From the NCBI GenBank assembly GCA_963761325.1, contig CAVXGZ010000004.1, positions 310,001 to 374,000 of the forward strand: a stretch of 64,000 nt of DNA, read 5' to 3'. Each line of letters starts with the position of its first letter. Position 1 is the stretch's first letter. A program made the translations under genes and the position numbers. The notes under the pieces are model-generated. The model saw nothing but the letters and a program-made list of their open reading frames with translations. It ran no database searches and was not told the origin of the DNA. Origin of the DNA: Streptantibioticus_C sp963761325. GTDB lineage: Bacteria; Actinomycetota; Actinomycetes; Streptomycetales; Streptomycetaceae. Shown piece by piece: positions 53,142 to 62,386 of the stretch.

Positions 53142-54352
53142 CCGACGCTCCGCAAGCCGGTCCCGGCGACGGCCGGCCCGGTCCCGAACGGCGGGAGCGG
53201 CCCGCCCGCCGTGAGCTGGGCCGCGCCCTGCTGCGCTCCGGCGCGCTCACCGAGCCGTGGCGGGCCGCCTTCGAGGCGGTGGACCGGGCGGCGTTCCTGC
53301 CCGATCTGATGTGGCCGTTCGACATGGCCACCGCGACCAGCACCACCGTCGACCGGCGCACCGACCCGGCCGGCTGGTACGCCTTCGCCGACCGGGACGT
53401 GCCGCTCACCACCCAGTGGGACGACGGGCGGCACCCGGGCCCGGGTCCCGGCACCACCGCCACCTCGTCGTCCTCGATGCCGAGCGTGGTGTTCGCCATG
53501 CTCGCCGACCTCGATCCGCGGCCGGGCATGTCCGTGCTGGAGATCGGCACCGGCACCGGCTGGAGCGCGGGGCTGATGACCCACCGGCTCGGCGCCGGCG
53601 CGGTCACCACCGTCGAGGTGGACCCGGCGGTGGCCGGCGCGGCCCGCGCCGCGCTGGCCGCCGCCGGGCTGCGGGCCGAGGTGCTGGCCGCCGACGGCCT
53701 GGCGGGCCACCCGCCCGGCGCGCCCTACGACCGGGTGATCGCCACCTGCGGCATGCGGCGCGTCCCGTTCGCCTGGGTCGAACAGAGCGCGCCGGGCGGG
53801 GTGATCGTCGCGCCCTGGGGCACCCACTTCGCCAACCGCGACACCGTGGTGCGGCTGGTCGTCGCGCCGGACGGACGGGCGGCGAGCGGGCACTTCACCC
53901 GCGCGGTGGAGTTCATGAAGGCGCGCGCCCAGCGCACGGTCCGCCCGGCGCACTCCGCCTACCTGCCGGACGGCTTCCCCGGCGACGCCGAGGCCGGCAC
54001 CACCGAGCGCACCGCCGCCGACGGCTTCGCCGACCCGTTCGGCCCGTTCGCGTTCGCCGCCGGCCTGCGCGTCCCGGCGTGCTCCTGGGCGGCCGACCGG
54101 CGCGGCGACGACCACAGCGTCTGGCTGTACGGGCTCACCGACCGCTCCTGGGCCGCGGTCCTCTTCTGCGGCGGCCGGCCCACCTCCACCGTCCACCAGA
54201 GCGGACCGCGCCGGCTGTGGGACGAGGCCGAGGCGGCCTGGCGGTGGTGGACCGCCCGCGGCCGCCCGGAGCCGACCCGCTTCGGCCTGACGGTGACCGC
54301 CGCCGGCCAGCACGCCTGGCTGGACGACCCGGACGACGCCTGGACGCTGTAG
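53138..54352 (+). CDS. SAM-dependent methyltransferase, protein-L-isoaspartate O-methyltransferase type (404 aa)
   Basis: The SAM-binding motif VLEIGTGTGWSAGLM (near residue 132) is followed by TVEVDPAVAGAARAAL, as in PCMT-like enzymes, and by DRVIATCGMRRVPFAWVEQ and GGVIVAPWGTHF. The PCMT-like core is followed by an extra roughly 170-residue C-terminal part seen in actinobacterial relatives. GTG 53138 overlaps the preceding stop. Repair of isoaspartyl residues is the family function, but in actinobacteria such proteins also modify RiPPs; no RiPP precursor is visible here. Confidence 0.9.
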   Translation: MTDAPQAGPGDGRPGPERRERPARRELGRALLRSGALTEPWRAAFEAVDRAAFLPDLMWPFDMATATSTTVDRRTDPAGWYAFADRDVPLTTQWDDGRHPGPGPGTTATSSSSMPSVVFAMLADLDPRPGMSVLEIGTGTGWSAGLMTHRLGAGAVTTVEVDPAVAGAARAALAAAGLRAEVLAADGLAGHPPGAPYDRVIATCGMRRVPFAWVEQSAPGGVIVAPWGTHFANRDTVVRLVVAPDGRAASGHFTRAVEFMKARAQRTVRPAHSAYLPDGFPGDAEAGTTERTAADGFADPFGPFAFAAGLRVPACSWAADRRGDDHSVWLYGLTDRSWAAVLFCGGRPTSTVHQSGPRRLWDEAEAAWRWWTARGRPEPTRFGLTVTAAGQHAWLDDPDDAWTL

Positions 54353-54362
54353 CCGCCGCGGC

Positions 54363-54383
54363 CGGCCCGCGTGCCGGGCCGGT
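54363..54383. terminator. Possible terminator between the methyltransferase and padR genes
   Basis: CCGGCCC and GGGCCGG are 7-bp complementary arms with a 7-base loop, in the 36 bases between convergent gene ends. Short, so only suggestive. Confidence 0.4.
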
Positions 54384-54388
54384 CCTGC

Positions 54389-54943
54389 CTACCCGGGGTC
54401 GCCCGGCTCGGCCGGCTCCGGCGCCGGCTCGCCGCCGATCTGCTCGCGGGCCCAGCGGGCCCACTCCTCCTCCATGGCGGTCAGCCGCAGCCCGTACTCC
54501 AGGGCGAGCCGGCCGTTGACCGCGAGCATGCCGCCGTCCCCGGCCAGCGACCCGCGCAGCCGCAGCAGGGCGTCGTGATACCCGGCGGCCCGCTCGGCCC
54601 GGCCGGCCAGGAAGTCCCGCGCCTGGTCGCGGGAGAGCACGCCGAGGAAGAAGACCCGCAGCAGGGTCTCGCTGCGGCGCGGCTGCTCCGGCACCGGATC
54701 GGCCAGCCAGCGGCGCAGCTCGTCCAGCCCGGCCGGCGCGAGCGCGTACTCCTTGCGCCCGCGCGGCCCCTCGGCGGCGACGTCGATCAGCCCGGCGTCG
54801 GCCAGCCGGCCCAGTTCCCCGTACACCTGGCTCTGGGTGGCCGGCCAGACGTTGGCCAGCGAGGTGTCGAACAGTTTCATCAGGTCGTAGCCGCTGGCCG
54901 ACCGGTCGACCAGCAGCCCGAGAAGTGCGTGGCGCAGGCTCAT
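54389..54943 (-). CDS. PadR-family transcriptional regulator (184 aa)
   Basis: The N-terminal winged helix is typical of PadR (SLRHALLGLLVDRSASGYDLMKLFD, then QSQVYGELGRLADAGLIDV), followed by a roughly 90-residue helical dimerisation domain (EEWARWAREQIG at the end). I start it at ATG 54943 (MSLRHALLG), where the family begins, not at 54964. It is divergent from the membrane protein and carotenoid oxygenase genes and probably represses them. Confidence 0.93.
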   Translation of the reverse strand: MSLRHALLGLLVDRSASGYDLMKLFDTSLANVWPATQSQVYGELGRLADAGLIDVAAEGPRGRKEYALAPAGLDELRRWLADPVPEQPRRSETLLRVFFLGVLSRDQARDFLAGRAERAAGYHDALLRLRGSLAGDGGMLAVNGRLALEYGLRLTAMEEEWARWAREQIGGEPAPEPAEPGDPG

Positions 54944-54966
54944 GCCGCCGATCCTACCTTCCACAG

Positions 54967-54996
54967 TTGACAGGTCGCGAGTAGACCTTCTACTTT
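54967..54996 (+). promoter_or_regulatory. Probable promoter of the PadR-controlled operon
   Basis: A perfect TTGACA (54967-54972) with a TCTACT or TACTTT -10 candidate 16-18 bases on. A small inverted repeat GTAGA-CCT-TCTAC (54981-54993) lies inside it and could be a PadR contact, though it differs from the ATGT-ACAT pattern often seen. Confidence 0.45.
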
Positions 54997-55076
54997 CGAC
55001 ATGTCAGAACTGGAACGTCGGCCGTCGGCCGACGCGGCCGCGCCACCCGGCGCGGCGGGCCGAGAGGAAACACGCC

Positions 55077-55640
55077 GTGAACTACCTGCGAGGCTTCATC
55101 CCGTGGATCGCCTACGCCGCGCTGTCCGGCGTCGGATGGCAGTGGGGCGCGCTGGCCGCCCTGGCGATCGGCCTGGTCATGCTGGCCCGCGAGCGCAGGT
55201 CCGGGGTGGCCGCCGACGCGCTGATCCTGGAGACCAGCACGGTGGTCTACTTCGCCGGGCTGGCCGCCCTCGCGCTCGCCGAGCCGCACAGCCCGCTCCG
55301 GCACTACAGCGGCGCGATGTCCTTCGGATGGCTGGCGCTGACCGCCTGGACCACGCTGGCGCTGCGCCGGCCGTTCACGCTGGGGATCGCCCGGCGCACG
55401 GCGCCGCGGGAGCTGTGGGACAGCCCGGTCTTCCTGCGGGTCAACAACGTGATCACCACCGTGTGGGCCACCGCCTTCGTGCTCACCGCCACCGCGGTCG
55501 CCGCCTGCGACGCCACCGGGGCCGGCACGGCCGCCACCGTCGCCTGCCAGGTCGCCGGGTTCGTGGCGCCGGCGGTCTTCACCGCCCGCTATCCCAAGAT
55601 CGTCCAGGCCCGGTACGCCGCCGGGCGCGCCGCCGCCTGA
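55077..55640 (+). CDS. Membrane protein of the PadR-controlled operon (187 aa)
   Basis: A hydrophobic protein with about six membrane segments (first FIPWIAYAALSGVGWQWGALAALAIG split by a short loop, last VACQVAGFVAPAVFTA) and a conserved-looking cytoplasmic loop RRTAPRELWDSPVFLRVNNVI. I do not recognise the family. GTG 55077 follows AGAGGAAA at 6 bases; a longer open frame from 54942 is rejected. It precedes the carotenoid oxygenase gene by 72 bases. Confidence 0.85.
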   Translation: MNYLRGFIPWIAYAALSGVGWQWGALAALAIGLVMLARERRSGVAADALILETSTVVYFAGLAALALAEPHSPLRHYSGAMSFGWLALTAWTTLALRRPFTLGIARRTAPRELWDSPVFLRVNNVITTVWATAFVLTATAVAACDATGAGTAATVACQVAGFVAPAVFTARYPKIVQARYAAGRAAA

Positions 55641-55712
55641 GCCCGCCCGGCCCGTTCCGTTCCGTTCCGTTCCGCCACCGCCCACCGCACGCCGCCCGTT
55701 CCGGAGGCCCCC

Positions 55713-57044
<1,332 letters not shown>

Positions 57045-57126
57045 CGCTCACCTCATCCGACCCTCGCCCCGGCCCTCGTCCAGCCCTCACCCGACCAGGC
57101 GGGGCCGCCCGCCGCAGGGGCTGTTG

Positions 57127-57141
57127 CGGAAGATAACTTCC
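57127..57141. promoter_or_regulatory. Short inverted repeat upstream of the MerR-like leader
   Basis: GGAAG-ATAA-CTTCC is a 5-bp perfect inverted repeat in an otherwise GC-rich gap after the carotenoid oxygenase gene. It may be a regulator site for the MerR-like transcript; only position supports this. Confidence 0.25.
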
Positions 57142-57374
57142 CACTCGCACTCCGGAAAATCTGTCGCGGTCACGGTAGACATCAACGGACCCGGCGGGTA
57201 GCGTTCATGGTGTTACGCAAGTCGTCAGCGCCCGGCGCGGACGAGCCGCCCACGCGGCGCGCAGTGCCGGGCGGCCCCGAGGGAAGGTGGTGCCCGGTCA
57301 GCCGTCCGAGATCCCCGCACCACCGCCCGCCCGGGCGGCCGTGCGGAAGCAGAGCCGGCATAGGGAGCCGGTAG

Positions 57375-57449
57375 ATGGTGTTGAACCCCTTGGGGCCTCG
57401 GTGCCGTGACGGCGCCGAGGCCCCTCGACGCGTCCCAGAATGTGCATAA
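57375..57449 (+). CDS. Candidate leader peptide upstream of the MerR-like gene (24 aa)
   Basis: ATG 57375 is preceded by GGGAG 7 bases upstream and opens a 24-codon frame (MVLNPLGPRCRDGAEAPRRV, then PECA) that ends TAA at 57449, 8 bases before the MerR-like GTG. The frame carries a 15-bp stem-loop inside it. It could be a translated attenuator or simply a structured 5' leader. Another frame of 55 codons with one TTA codon (57207-57374) ends on the base before this ATG, but has no ribosome site. Confidence 0.4.
   Translation: MVLNPLGPRCRDGAEAPRRVPECA
57392..57424 (+). promoter_or_regulatory. 15-bp leader hairpin upstream of the MerR-like gene
   Basis: GGGGCCTCGGTGCCG and CGGCGCCGAGGCCCC pair along all 15 positions (one G-T) with a 3-base loop. 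It lies inside the candidate leader frame and 33 bases before the MerR-like start. No T-run follows, so it looks more like an attenuator or mRNA-stabilising structure than a simple terminator of the upstream gene, whose end is about 350 bases away. Confidence 0.6.
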
Positions 57450-57457
57450 GAGGTGCA

Positions 57458-57805
57458 GTGACCCCCGGAAGCAAAGCGAACGCCGCCGACCGGCTCGACG
57501 ACGACGACTACCCCGCCTACACCATGGGCCGCGCCGCCGAGATGATCGGCACCACCCCGGCCTTCCTGCGCGCCATCGGCGAGGCCCGCCTGATCACCCC
57601 GCTGCGGTCCGAGGGCGGTCACCGCCGCTACTCCCGCTACCAGCTGCGCGTCGCCGCCCGGGCCCGCGAGCTGGTCGACCAGGGCACCCCGATCGACGCC
57701 GCCTGCCGCATCGTCATCCTCGAGGACCAGTTGGAGGAGGCCCTGCGGCTCAACGAGGAGCTGCGCCGGCCGGCCGACGACTCCGGCGCGCACTCCGCCT
57801 CCTGA
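57458..57805 (+). CDS. MerR-like helix-turn-helix regulator without a sensor domain (115 aa)
   Basis: The MerR winged-helix domain (YTMGRAAEMIGTTPAFLRAI, then ITPLRSEGGHRRYSRYQLR) is followed by one short coiled-coil and an acidic end; there is no effector-binding domain. GTG 57458 has AAGAGG 4 bases upstream; the in-frame ATG 57440 has no ribosome site. It lies upstream of a cold-shock protein gene and a DEAD-box helicase gene on the same strand and may regulate them. Confidence 0.9.
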   Translation: MTPGSKANAADRLDDDDYPAYTMGRAAEMIGTTPAFLRAIGEARLITPLRSEGGHRRYSRYQLRVAARARELVDQGTPIDAACRIVILEDQLEEALRLNEELRRPADDSGAHSAS

Positions 57806-58104
57806 CCGGCCGCACCGGCCGCCAGCGCCGCGCGCGCAGCGGCACTGTGCCGGGCGAACGTGAATACCTGGTGCCGCAGATACAGAAATTAGCGCAAAGG
57901 CCGGAGAGAATTCATGATCCAGCCGACGGGCGCAAAAACCCGCGCCGCCTCTCCGCCCGCACCGTGATACGGTGGCTGCAGTTGCGGTTGTGGTTCCCAA
58001 AGACTTTTTGTATATCCGGTGCTCGCATCGGACAGGGCAATCATCGCGGCAACACGGGATCCGCACGGTGCGGATCCTGAAGGTTGCCCCGAAGGAGATT
58101 CAAT
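57806..58104. other. Intergenic stretch upstream of the cold-shock gene
   Basis: Nearly 300 bases, visibly richer in A/T than the flanks, with no convincing coding frame. It should hold the cold-shock promoter and a long 5' untranslated leader; a small hairpin GGATCCGC-ACGGT-GCGGATCC lies at 58057-58077, 27 bases before the ATG. Candidate -35/-10 boxes exist in the T-rich stretch near 58000-58016, but I cannot choose between them. Confidence 0.4.
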
Positions 58105-58308
58105 ATGGCATCTGGCACCGTGAAGTGGTTCAACGCGGAAAAGGGTTTCGGCTTCATCGAGCAGGACGGCGGCGGCGCTGACGTCTTCGCCCACTACTCG
58201 AACATCGCCACCCAGGGTTTCCGTGAGCTTCAGGAAGGCCAGAAGGTGAACTTCGACGTCACGCAGGGCCAGAAGGGCCCGCAGGCCGAGAACATCGTTC
58301 CCGCCTGA
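58105..58308 (+). CDS. Cold-shock protein, CspA family (67 aa)
   Basis: A single cold-shock domain that binds single-stranded RNA/DNA. RNP1 KGFGFIE (residues 15-21) and RNP2 DVFAHYS (28-34) are intact, and the N-terminus MASGTVKWFNAEKGFGFI is typical of streptomycete csp genes. The ATG is at 58105 with GAAGGAG 8 bases upstream. A strong terminator follows. It is flanked by a MerR-like gene and a helicase gene, a common cold-response grouping. Confidence 0.97.
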   Translation: MASGTVKWFNAEKGFGFIEQDGGGADVFAHYSNIATQGFRELQEGQKVNFDVTQGQKGPQAENIVPA

Positions 58309-58329
58309 CGCTGACGCGCTAAACACGCG

Positions 58330-58363
58330 GCTGGGGCCCGCACCTTGGGGTGCGGGCCCCAGC
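58330..58363 (+). terminator. Terminator after the cold-shock gene
   Basis: GCTGGGGCCCGCACC and GGTGCGGGCCCCAGC are perfect 15-bp arms around TTGG, 22 bases past the csp stop. It should separate csp from the helicase gene, which then needs its own promoter in 58364-58566. Confidence 0.9.
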
Positions 58364-58566
58364 CCGTTGCGTTTGTCCGCCACCGGACCGCGACGATTCC
58401 GGGCCGCTGATCTCTTCCAGCGGATTCCGATGTTTTCGAAGTCATGGGCCGGCCACTGCCGCCCGGCTTCGTTCTTGTCTTTTCTTCGGCTCGTTCTTGC
58501 GACTCTCTCCGGCGCCCACGGCTGCCGAGAATTCCTCGATACGTGCCGCATCGAGGAAGGTTCTGC

Positions 58567-60147
58567 ATGAACCGCACCGCTCGCACGAACAGCCGCTTCT
58601 CCCGAACCCGTTCGGGTGCTCCCGCCGCCGGCCGCGGCGGCCGTATCCGCTCGCAGAGCGCGGGACGCTCCGGCGGCTCCGGCCGGTCCGGCGGCAACGA
58701 CCGGCGGCCGGCGGCCGTACAGGGCGAGTTCGCCCTGCCGGTCACCATCACCCCGGGGCTGCCCGCCGTCACGACCTTCGCCGAACTCGACATGCCGGCC
58801 GCCCTGTTGGCGACGCTGACCTCCGAGGGACTGGCGGTGCCGTTCCCGATCCAGTCGGCGACCCTGCCCAACTCCCTCGCCGGCCGGGACGTCCTCGGCC
58901 GCGGCCGCACCGGCTCCGGCAAGACCCTGGCGTTCGGCCTGGCCATGCTGGCCCGCACCGCCGGGCAGCGCGCCGAACCCCGCCAGCCGCTCGCCCTGGT
59001 CCTCGTCCCGACCCGGGAGCTGGCCCAGCAGGTGACCGACGCGCTCACCCCCTACGCCCGGTCGCTGAAGCTGCGGCTCGCCTCGGTGGTCGGCGGCATG
59101 CCGATCGGCCGCCAGGCCAACGCGCTGCGCACCGGCACCGAGGTCGTCATCGCCACCCCGGGCCGGCTCAAGGACCTGATCGAACGCGGCGACTGCCGGC
59201 TCAACCGGGTCGCCATCACCGTGCTCGACGAGGCCGACCAGATGGCCGACATGGGCTTCATGCCGCAGGTCACCGCGCTGCTCGACCAGGTGCGGCCGGA
59301 GGGCCAGCGGATGCTGTTCTCCGCCACCCTGGACCGCAACGTGGACCTGCTGGTGCGCCGCTACCTCGTCGACCCGGTCGTGCACTCGGTGGACCCGGCG
59401 GCCGGCGCGGTGACCACCATGGAGCACCACGTCCTGCACGTGCACGACGCCGACAAGTACGCCACCACCACCGAGATCGCGGCCCGCGACGGCCGGGTCA
59501 TCATGTTCCTGGACACCAAGCACGCGGTGGACCGGCTCACCAAGCACCTGCTCAAGAGCGGCGTGCGGGCCGCCGCCCTGCACGGCGGCAAGACCCAGCC
59601 GCAGCGCACCCGCACCCTGGAGCGGTTCAAGACCGGGCAGATCACGGTCCTGGTGGCCACCAACGTCGCGGCCCGCGGCATCCACATCGACAACCTCGAC
59701 CTGGTCGTCAACGTCGATCCGCCCGCCGACCACAAGGACTACCTGCACCGCGGCGGCCGCACCGCCCGGGCCGGCGAGTCCGGCAGCGTCGTCACCCTCG
59801 TCCTGCCGCACCAGCGCCGGGAGATGAGCCGCCTGATGGCCGACGCCGGCATCACGCCGCAGACCACCCAGGTCCGCTCCGGCGAGGCCGAGCTGAGCCG
59901 CATCACCGGCGCCCAGGCCCCCAGCGGCATCCCGGTCGTCATCGCCGCGCCGGCCCCGGCCCCCGCGCACCCCAAGCGCGCCGGCTCCTCCTCCCGCTCC
60001 CGCCGCGGCCGGGGCGGCGGCCGCGGCAACGGCGGCGCGGGCGGCGGCAGCGGCACCGCCGAGACCCGCTCCCAGGGCGGCGGCCGCGGCGCGGGCGACA
60101 ACCGCGGCGGCAGCGGCGGACGCGGCACGGGCGGACGCGGCCGGTAA
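58567..60147 (+). CDS. DEAD-box ATP-dependent RNA helicase with RGG-rich tail (526 aa)
   Basis: It unwinds RNA structure. After a basic N-terminal extension (about 1-60) come the Q motif (FPIQSATL), motif I GRTGSGKT near residue 117, motif II VLDEADQMADMGF, motif III FSATL and the C-terminal RecA-like domain with ATNVAARGIHI and motif VI HRGGRTARAG. The C-terminal 65 residues are Gly/Arg/Ser-rich (RGG-like), which would bind RNA nonspecifically. Start ATG 58567 follows GAGGAAGG at 6 bases. Next to csp, a role in cold-induced RNA unfolding is likely. Confidence 0.95.
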   Translation: MNRTARTNSRFSRTRSGAPAAGRGGRIRSQSAGRSGGSGRSGGNDRRPAAVQGEFALPVTITPGLPAVTTFAELDMPAALLATLTSEGLAVPFPIQSATLPNSLAGRDVLGRGRTGSGKTLAFGLAMLARTAGQRAEPRQPLALVLVPTRELAQQVTDALTPYARSLKLRLASVVGGMPIGRQANALRTGTEVVIATPGRLKDLIERGDCRLNRVAITVLDEADQMADMGFMPQVTALLDQVRPEGQRMLFSATLDRNVDLLVRRYLVDPVVHSVDPAAGAVTTMEHHVLHVHDADKYATTTEIAARDGRVIMFLDTKHAVDRLTKHLLKSGVRAAALHGGKTQPQRTRTLERFKTGQITVLVATNVAARGIHIDNLDLVVNVDPPADHKDYLHRGGRTARAGESGSVVTLVLPHQRREMSRLMADAGITPQTTQVRSGEAELSRITGAQAPSGIPVVIAAPAPAPAHPKRAGSSSRSRRGRGGGRGNGGAGGGSGTAETRSQGGGRGAGDNRGGSGGRGTGGRGR

Positions 60148-60156
60148 CCGGCAGCC

Positions 60157-61173
60157 TCAACGGCCGAGGGGATCCGCCCGACCCGGGCGGGTCCCCTCGG
60201 CCGTCGCGTGCAGCAGCAACTCCGCGCCCAGTGGGGTGAGGCTGTGGTGGCTGACGCGGCCGGAGCGCCGGGTGGCCACCAGGCCGGCGCGGCGCAGGAT
60301 CGTCGCGTGTTCGCTGGCCGAGGCGGCCGACAGGCCGGCCCGGCGGGCGATCTGACCGGTGGACGCCCCCTCGGCGATCACCTCCAGCACCGCGGCGCGG
60401 CTGTGCCCCAGCAGCGCGGCCAGCCCGCCGTGCGGCCCGTTCACCCCGGTCAGCAGCGGCCGGTGCGCGGGATCGTGCGCCACCTCGTAGTACAGCGTCG
60501 GCTGCTCCTCGCCCGGATCGCAGGGCGCGTACGTGGAGAAGGCGCTCGGCGCCAGCAGCAGCCCGCGCCCGCCGAGGTGGTAGTCGAGTTCTTCCGAGCT
60601 GTCCACCTCCAGGACCGGCGGGCGCCAGCGCATCCGCGGGTGCAGCGTGTCGAGCAGCCGCTCGATGCCGCCCTCCCGCAACTGCCGGGTGCGCGCCGCG
60701 TGGTCCGCGGCGAGCACGGCGGCCAGTCCGCGCCGGTAGGGGGCGACGGCGAGCCGGTGGTGGTCCCGGACGGACCCGGCCAGCGCGGCGAAGGTGTCGC
60801 GGTCGGCGTCCGCCAGGCCGCGGACCCACCCGGGCAGGGCGCGGTGCCGGGCCACGAACTCCAGGTCCGCGCGGACCACGTGCCGCGGGGTGGACATCAG
60901 CCGGTCCAGCTCGTCCTCCAGCGTGCCCGGTCCCGGTTGCGGCCGCAGCAGGCGCGGGATCGGGTGCGTGGGAGCGGTCGCCGCCAGCTCGCCGAGCAGC
61001 GGGCGCCCGGCCGGCCGCGGCCGCGCCCGTACCGCGCGGCGCCACAGGTCGAGTTCGGGGAGTCCGGGACGGTGCGTCAGCCAGAACAGGCTGAAGGTGG
61101 TCACCGTCAGCCAACTCGGCTCCGCGGTCAGCCGGGTGCGCGCCAGATCGGTGGGCGTGAAGTGGATGCGCAC
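60157..61173 (-). CDS. ArsR-family winged-helix regulator with long N-terminal domain (338 aa)
   Basis: The C-terminal 80 residues are an ArsR-type DNA-binding domain (AVLEVIAEGASTGQIARRAG, then SASEHATILRRAGLVATRRSG). The first 200 residues form a helical domain (IHFTPTDLARTRL at the start) seen in actinobacterial DUF5937-type regulators. GTG 61173 is chosen because the family begins VRIHFTPTDL and GGGGGAAG is just upstream; the open frame extends further but without meaning. No metal-binding cysteine motif of the classic ArsR type is visible, so the inducer is unknown. Confidence 0.9.
   Translation of the reverse strand: MRIHFTPTDLARTRLTAEPSWLTVTTFSLFWLTHRPGLPELDLWRRAVRARPRPAGRPLLGELAATAPTHPIPRLLRPQPGPGTLEDELDRLMSTPRHVVRADLEFVARHRALPGWVRGLADADRDTFAALAGSVRDHHRLAVAPYRRGLAAVLAADHAARTRQLREGGIERLLDTLHPRMRWRPPVLEVDSSEELDYHLGGRGLLLAPSAFSTYAPCDPGEEQPTLYYEVAHDPAHRPLLTGVNGPHGGLAALLGHSRAAVLEVIAEGASTGQIARRAGLSAASASEHATILRRAGLVATRRSGRVSHHSLTPLGAELLLHATAEGTRPGRADPLGR
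60160..60204. terminator. Strong bidirectional terminator at the helicase/ArsR boundary
   Basis: Two 21-base arms (60160-60180 and 60184-60204) match except for one G-T pair and close on a 3-base loop. The stem begins 13 bases after the helicase stop and lies within the last codons of the convergent ArsR-type gene. Confidence 0.85.
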
Positions 61174-61293
61174 GGCTTCCCCCAAGCTTCGGCGAGCCCC
61201 GAAACGTCTTCCCCCTCTCCTTTGTACCTGGCACCGTCCCCGGTGTGCGGCGCTTTTCGGGCGACCGGCACGTGACACGGGAGGGGACGACAC

Positions 61294-61863
61294 ATGGGCA
61301 CGCGTCATCGGCGACTGACCACCGGCGCCGCGCTGTTGGCGTGCGCGCTCCTGGCGCTGCTCCCGGCGCCGGCGAACGCCGGCACCACCGCCCGCACCGC
61401 CCGGCCGGTCCCGCCGCCCGGCGCCCGCGGCCCGGTCGTCACGCACCCGGTGCAGCAACCCGGCCAGTACGCCGCCGGCGAGGTCTGCCCGTTCCCGGCC
61501 CGCGCCGACTTCCCGGTCAGCCGCCTGACGTTGAAGACCTGGTACGACCGCGCCGGCCACCCGGTCTTCGCCACCGAGGGCGGCCCGCTCCTGATGCGCG
61601 CCACCAACCTGTCCACCGGCCGGTCCGTCGTGCGCGACATCTCCGGCTCCGGCGTCATCACCTCCCCCACCCCCACCTCCATGATCCTCAGCGGCACCGA
61701 CTGGTCCGCCGGCTTCCACACCTCCGACCGCCCCGCGCACAACGCGTGGATCGTCGCCCGCGGCTACATGTCCGTCGAACTCACCGCCACCGCCGCCACC
61801 ACCTCCCGCACCCTCCTCGCCCTCCGCGGTCCCTGGGAGGACCTCTGCAAGACGCTTTCCTGA
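61294..61863 (+). CDS. Small secreted protein (189 aa)
   Basis: A signal peptide (TTGAALLACALLALLPAPANA, cut near residue 29) precedes a Pro/Arg-rich linker and a roughly 130-residue beta-rich domain with two cysteines (EVCPFPAR and EDLCKTL) that may form a disulphide. The mature part reads like a small extracellular domain, but I do not recognise the family. It is divergent from the ArsR-type regulator, with a 120-base gap holding both promoters. Confidence 0.85.
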   Translation: MGTRHRRLTTGAALLACALLALLPAPANAGTTARTARPVPPPGARGPVVTHPVQQPGQYAAGEVCPFPARADFPVSRLTLKTWYDRAGHPVFATEGGPLLMRATNLSTGRSVVRDISGSGVITSPTPTSMILSGTDWSAGFHTSDRPAHNAWIVARGYMSVELTATAATTSRTLLALRGPWEDLCKTLS

Positions 61864-61940
61864 CGCCGGCCGGCGAGGTGGCGTCGGGCGTGGGAGGGGA
61901 TCGCCCGACGCCACCGGCCGCCGGCGGGGAGGATGGCGGC

Positions 61941-62345
61941 ATGACGGTGGAGCGGAACCGGCCGGTCGCGGCCGCGGTGGTGGTCCGGGACGGACGCGTC
62001 CTGATGGTTCGACGCCGGGTGCCGGAGGGCCGGCTCCGCTGGCAGTTCCCCGCCGGGAAGATCGAGGCCGGCGAATCCGCCGCGGCCGCCGCCGTCCGGG
62101 AGACGGAGGAGGAGACCGGGCTCGTGGTGGTCGCCACCGCCCTCCTCGGCACGCGCGTCCATCCCGACACGGGCCGCCGCCTCTCGTACGTCGCCTGCAC
62201 CGCCCCATCCGGAACCCCCCGCCCGGCCGCCCCCGCCGAAGTCGCCGCCGTCGCCTGGCTCACCCCCGCCCAACTAGCCACCCACGTCCCCCACGGCCTG
62301 TCCGCCCCGGCCCAGGCGTACGTGGACGCTGTGCTGGGGGGCTGA
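61941..62345 (+). CDS. Nudix hydrolase (134 aa)
   Basis: It hydrolyses nucleoside diphosphates linked to another moiety; the exact substrate is not shown. The Nudix box is complete, from GKIEAGES to RETEEETGL (about residues 39-61), and the core starts VAAAVVVRDGRVLMVRRRVPEG. Start ATG 61941 follows GGGGAGG. A longer frame from 61245 is rejected since it would overlap the secreted protein gene. The length suits a MutT-like housecleaning enzyme. Confidence 0.93.
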   Translation: MTVERNRPVAAAVVVRDGRVLMVRRRVPEGRLRWQFPAGKIEAGESAAAAAVRETEEETGLVVVATALLGTRVHPDTGRRLSYVACTAPSGTPRPAAPAEVAAVAWLTPAQLATHVPHGLSAPAQAYVDAVLGG

Positions 62346-62386
62346 TCCGCCGGATCGCAGGGAGACTCCAGGTCTGGTGGGGCAGC

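Noticed and set aside
57207..57374. 55-codon frame with a TTA codon ending on the base before the candidate leader ATG
   Set aside because: No ribosome binding site and Pro/Arg/Gly-rich composition; interesting because of the TTA codon but not supported as a gene.
57182..58066. 294-codon minus-strand frame across the MerR-like gene
   Set aside because: Composition is anomalous and it opposes a good MerR-type protein.
61864..61940. Extension of the Nudix gene into the longer open frame from 61245
   Set aside because: It would overlap the secreted-protein gene entirely; GGGGAGG directly before ATG 61941 and the Nudix core fix the start.
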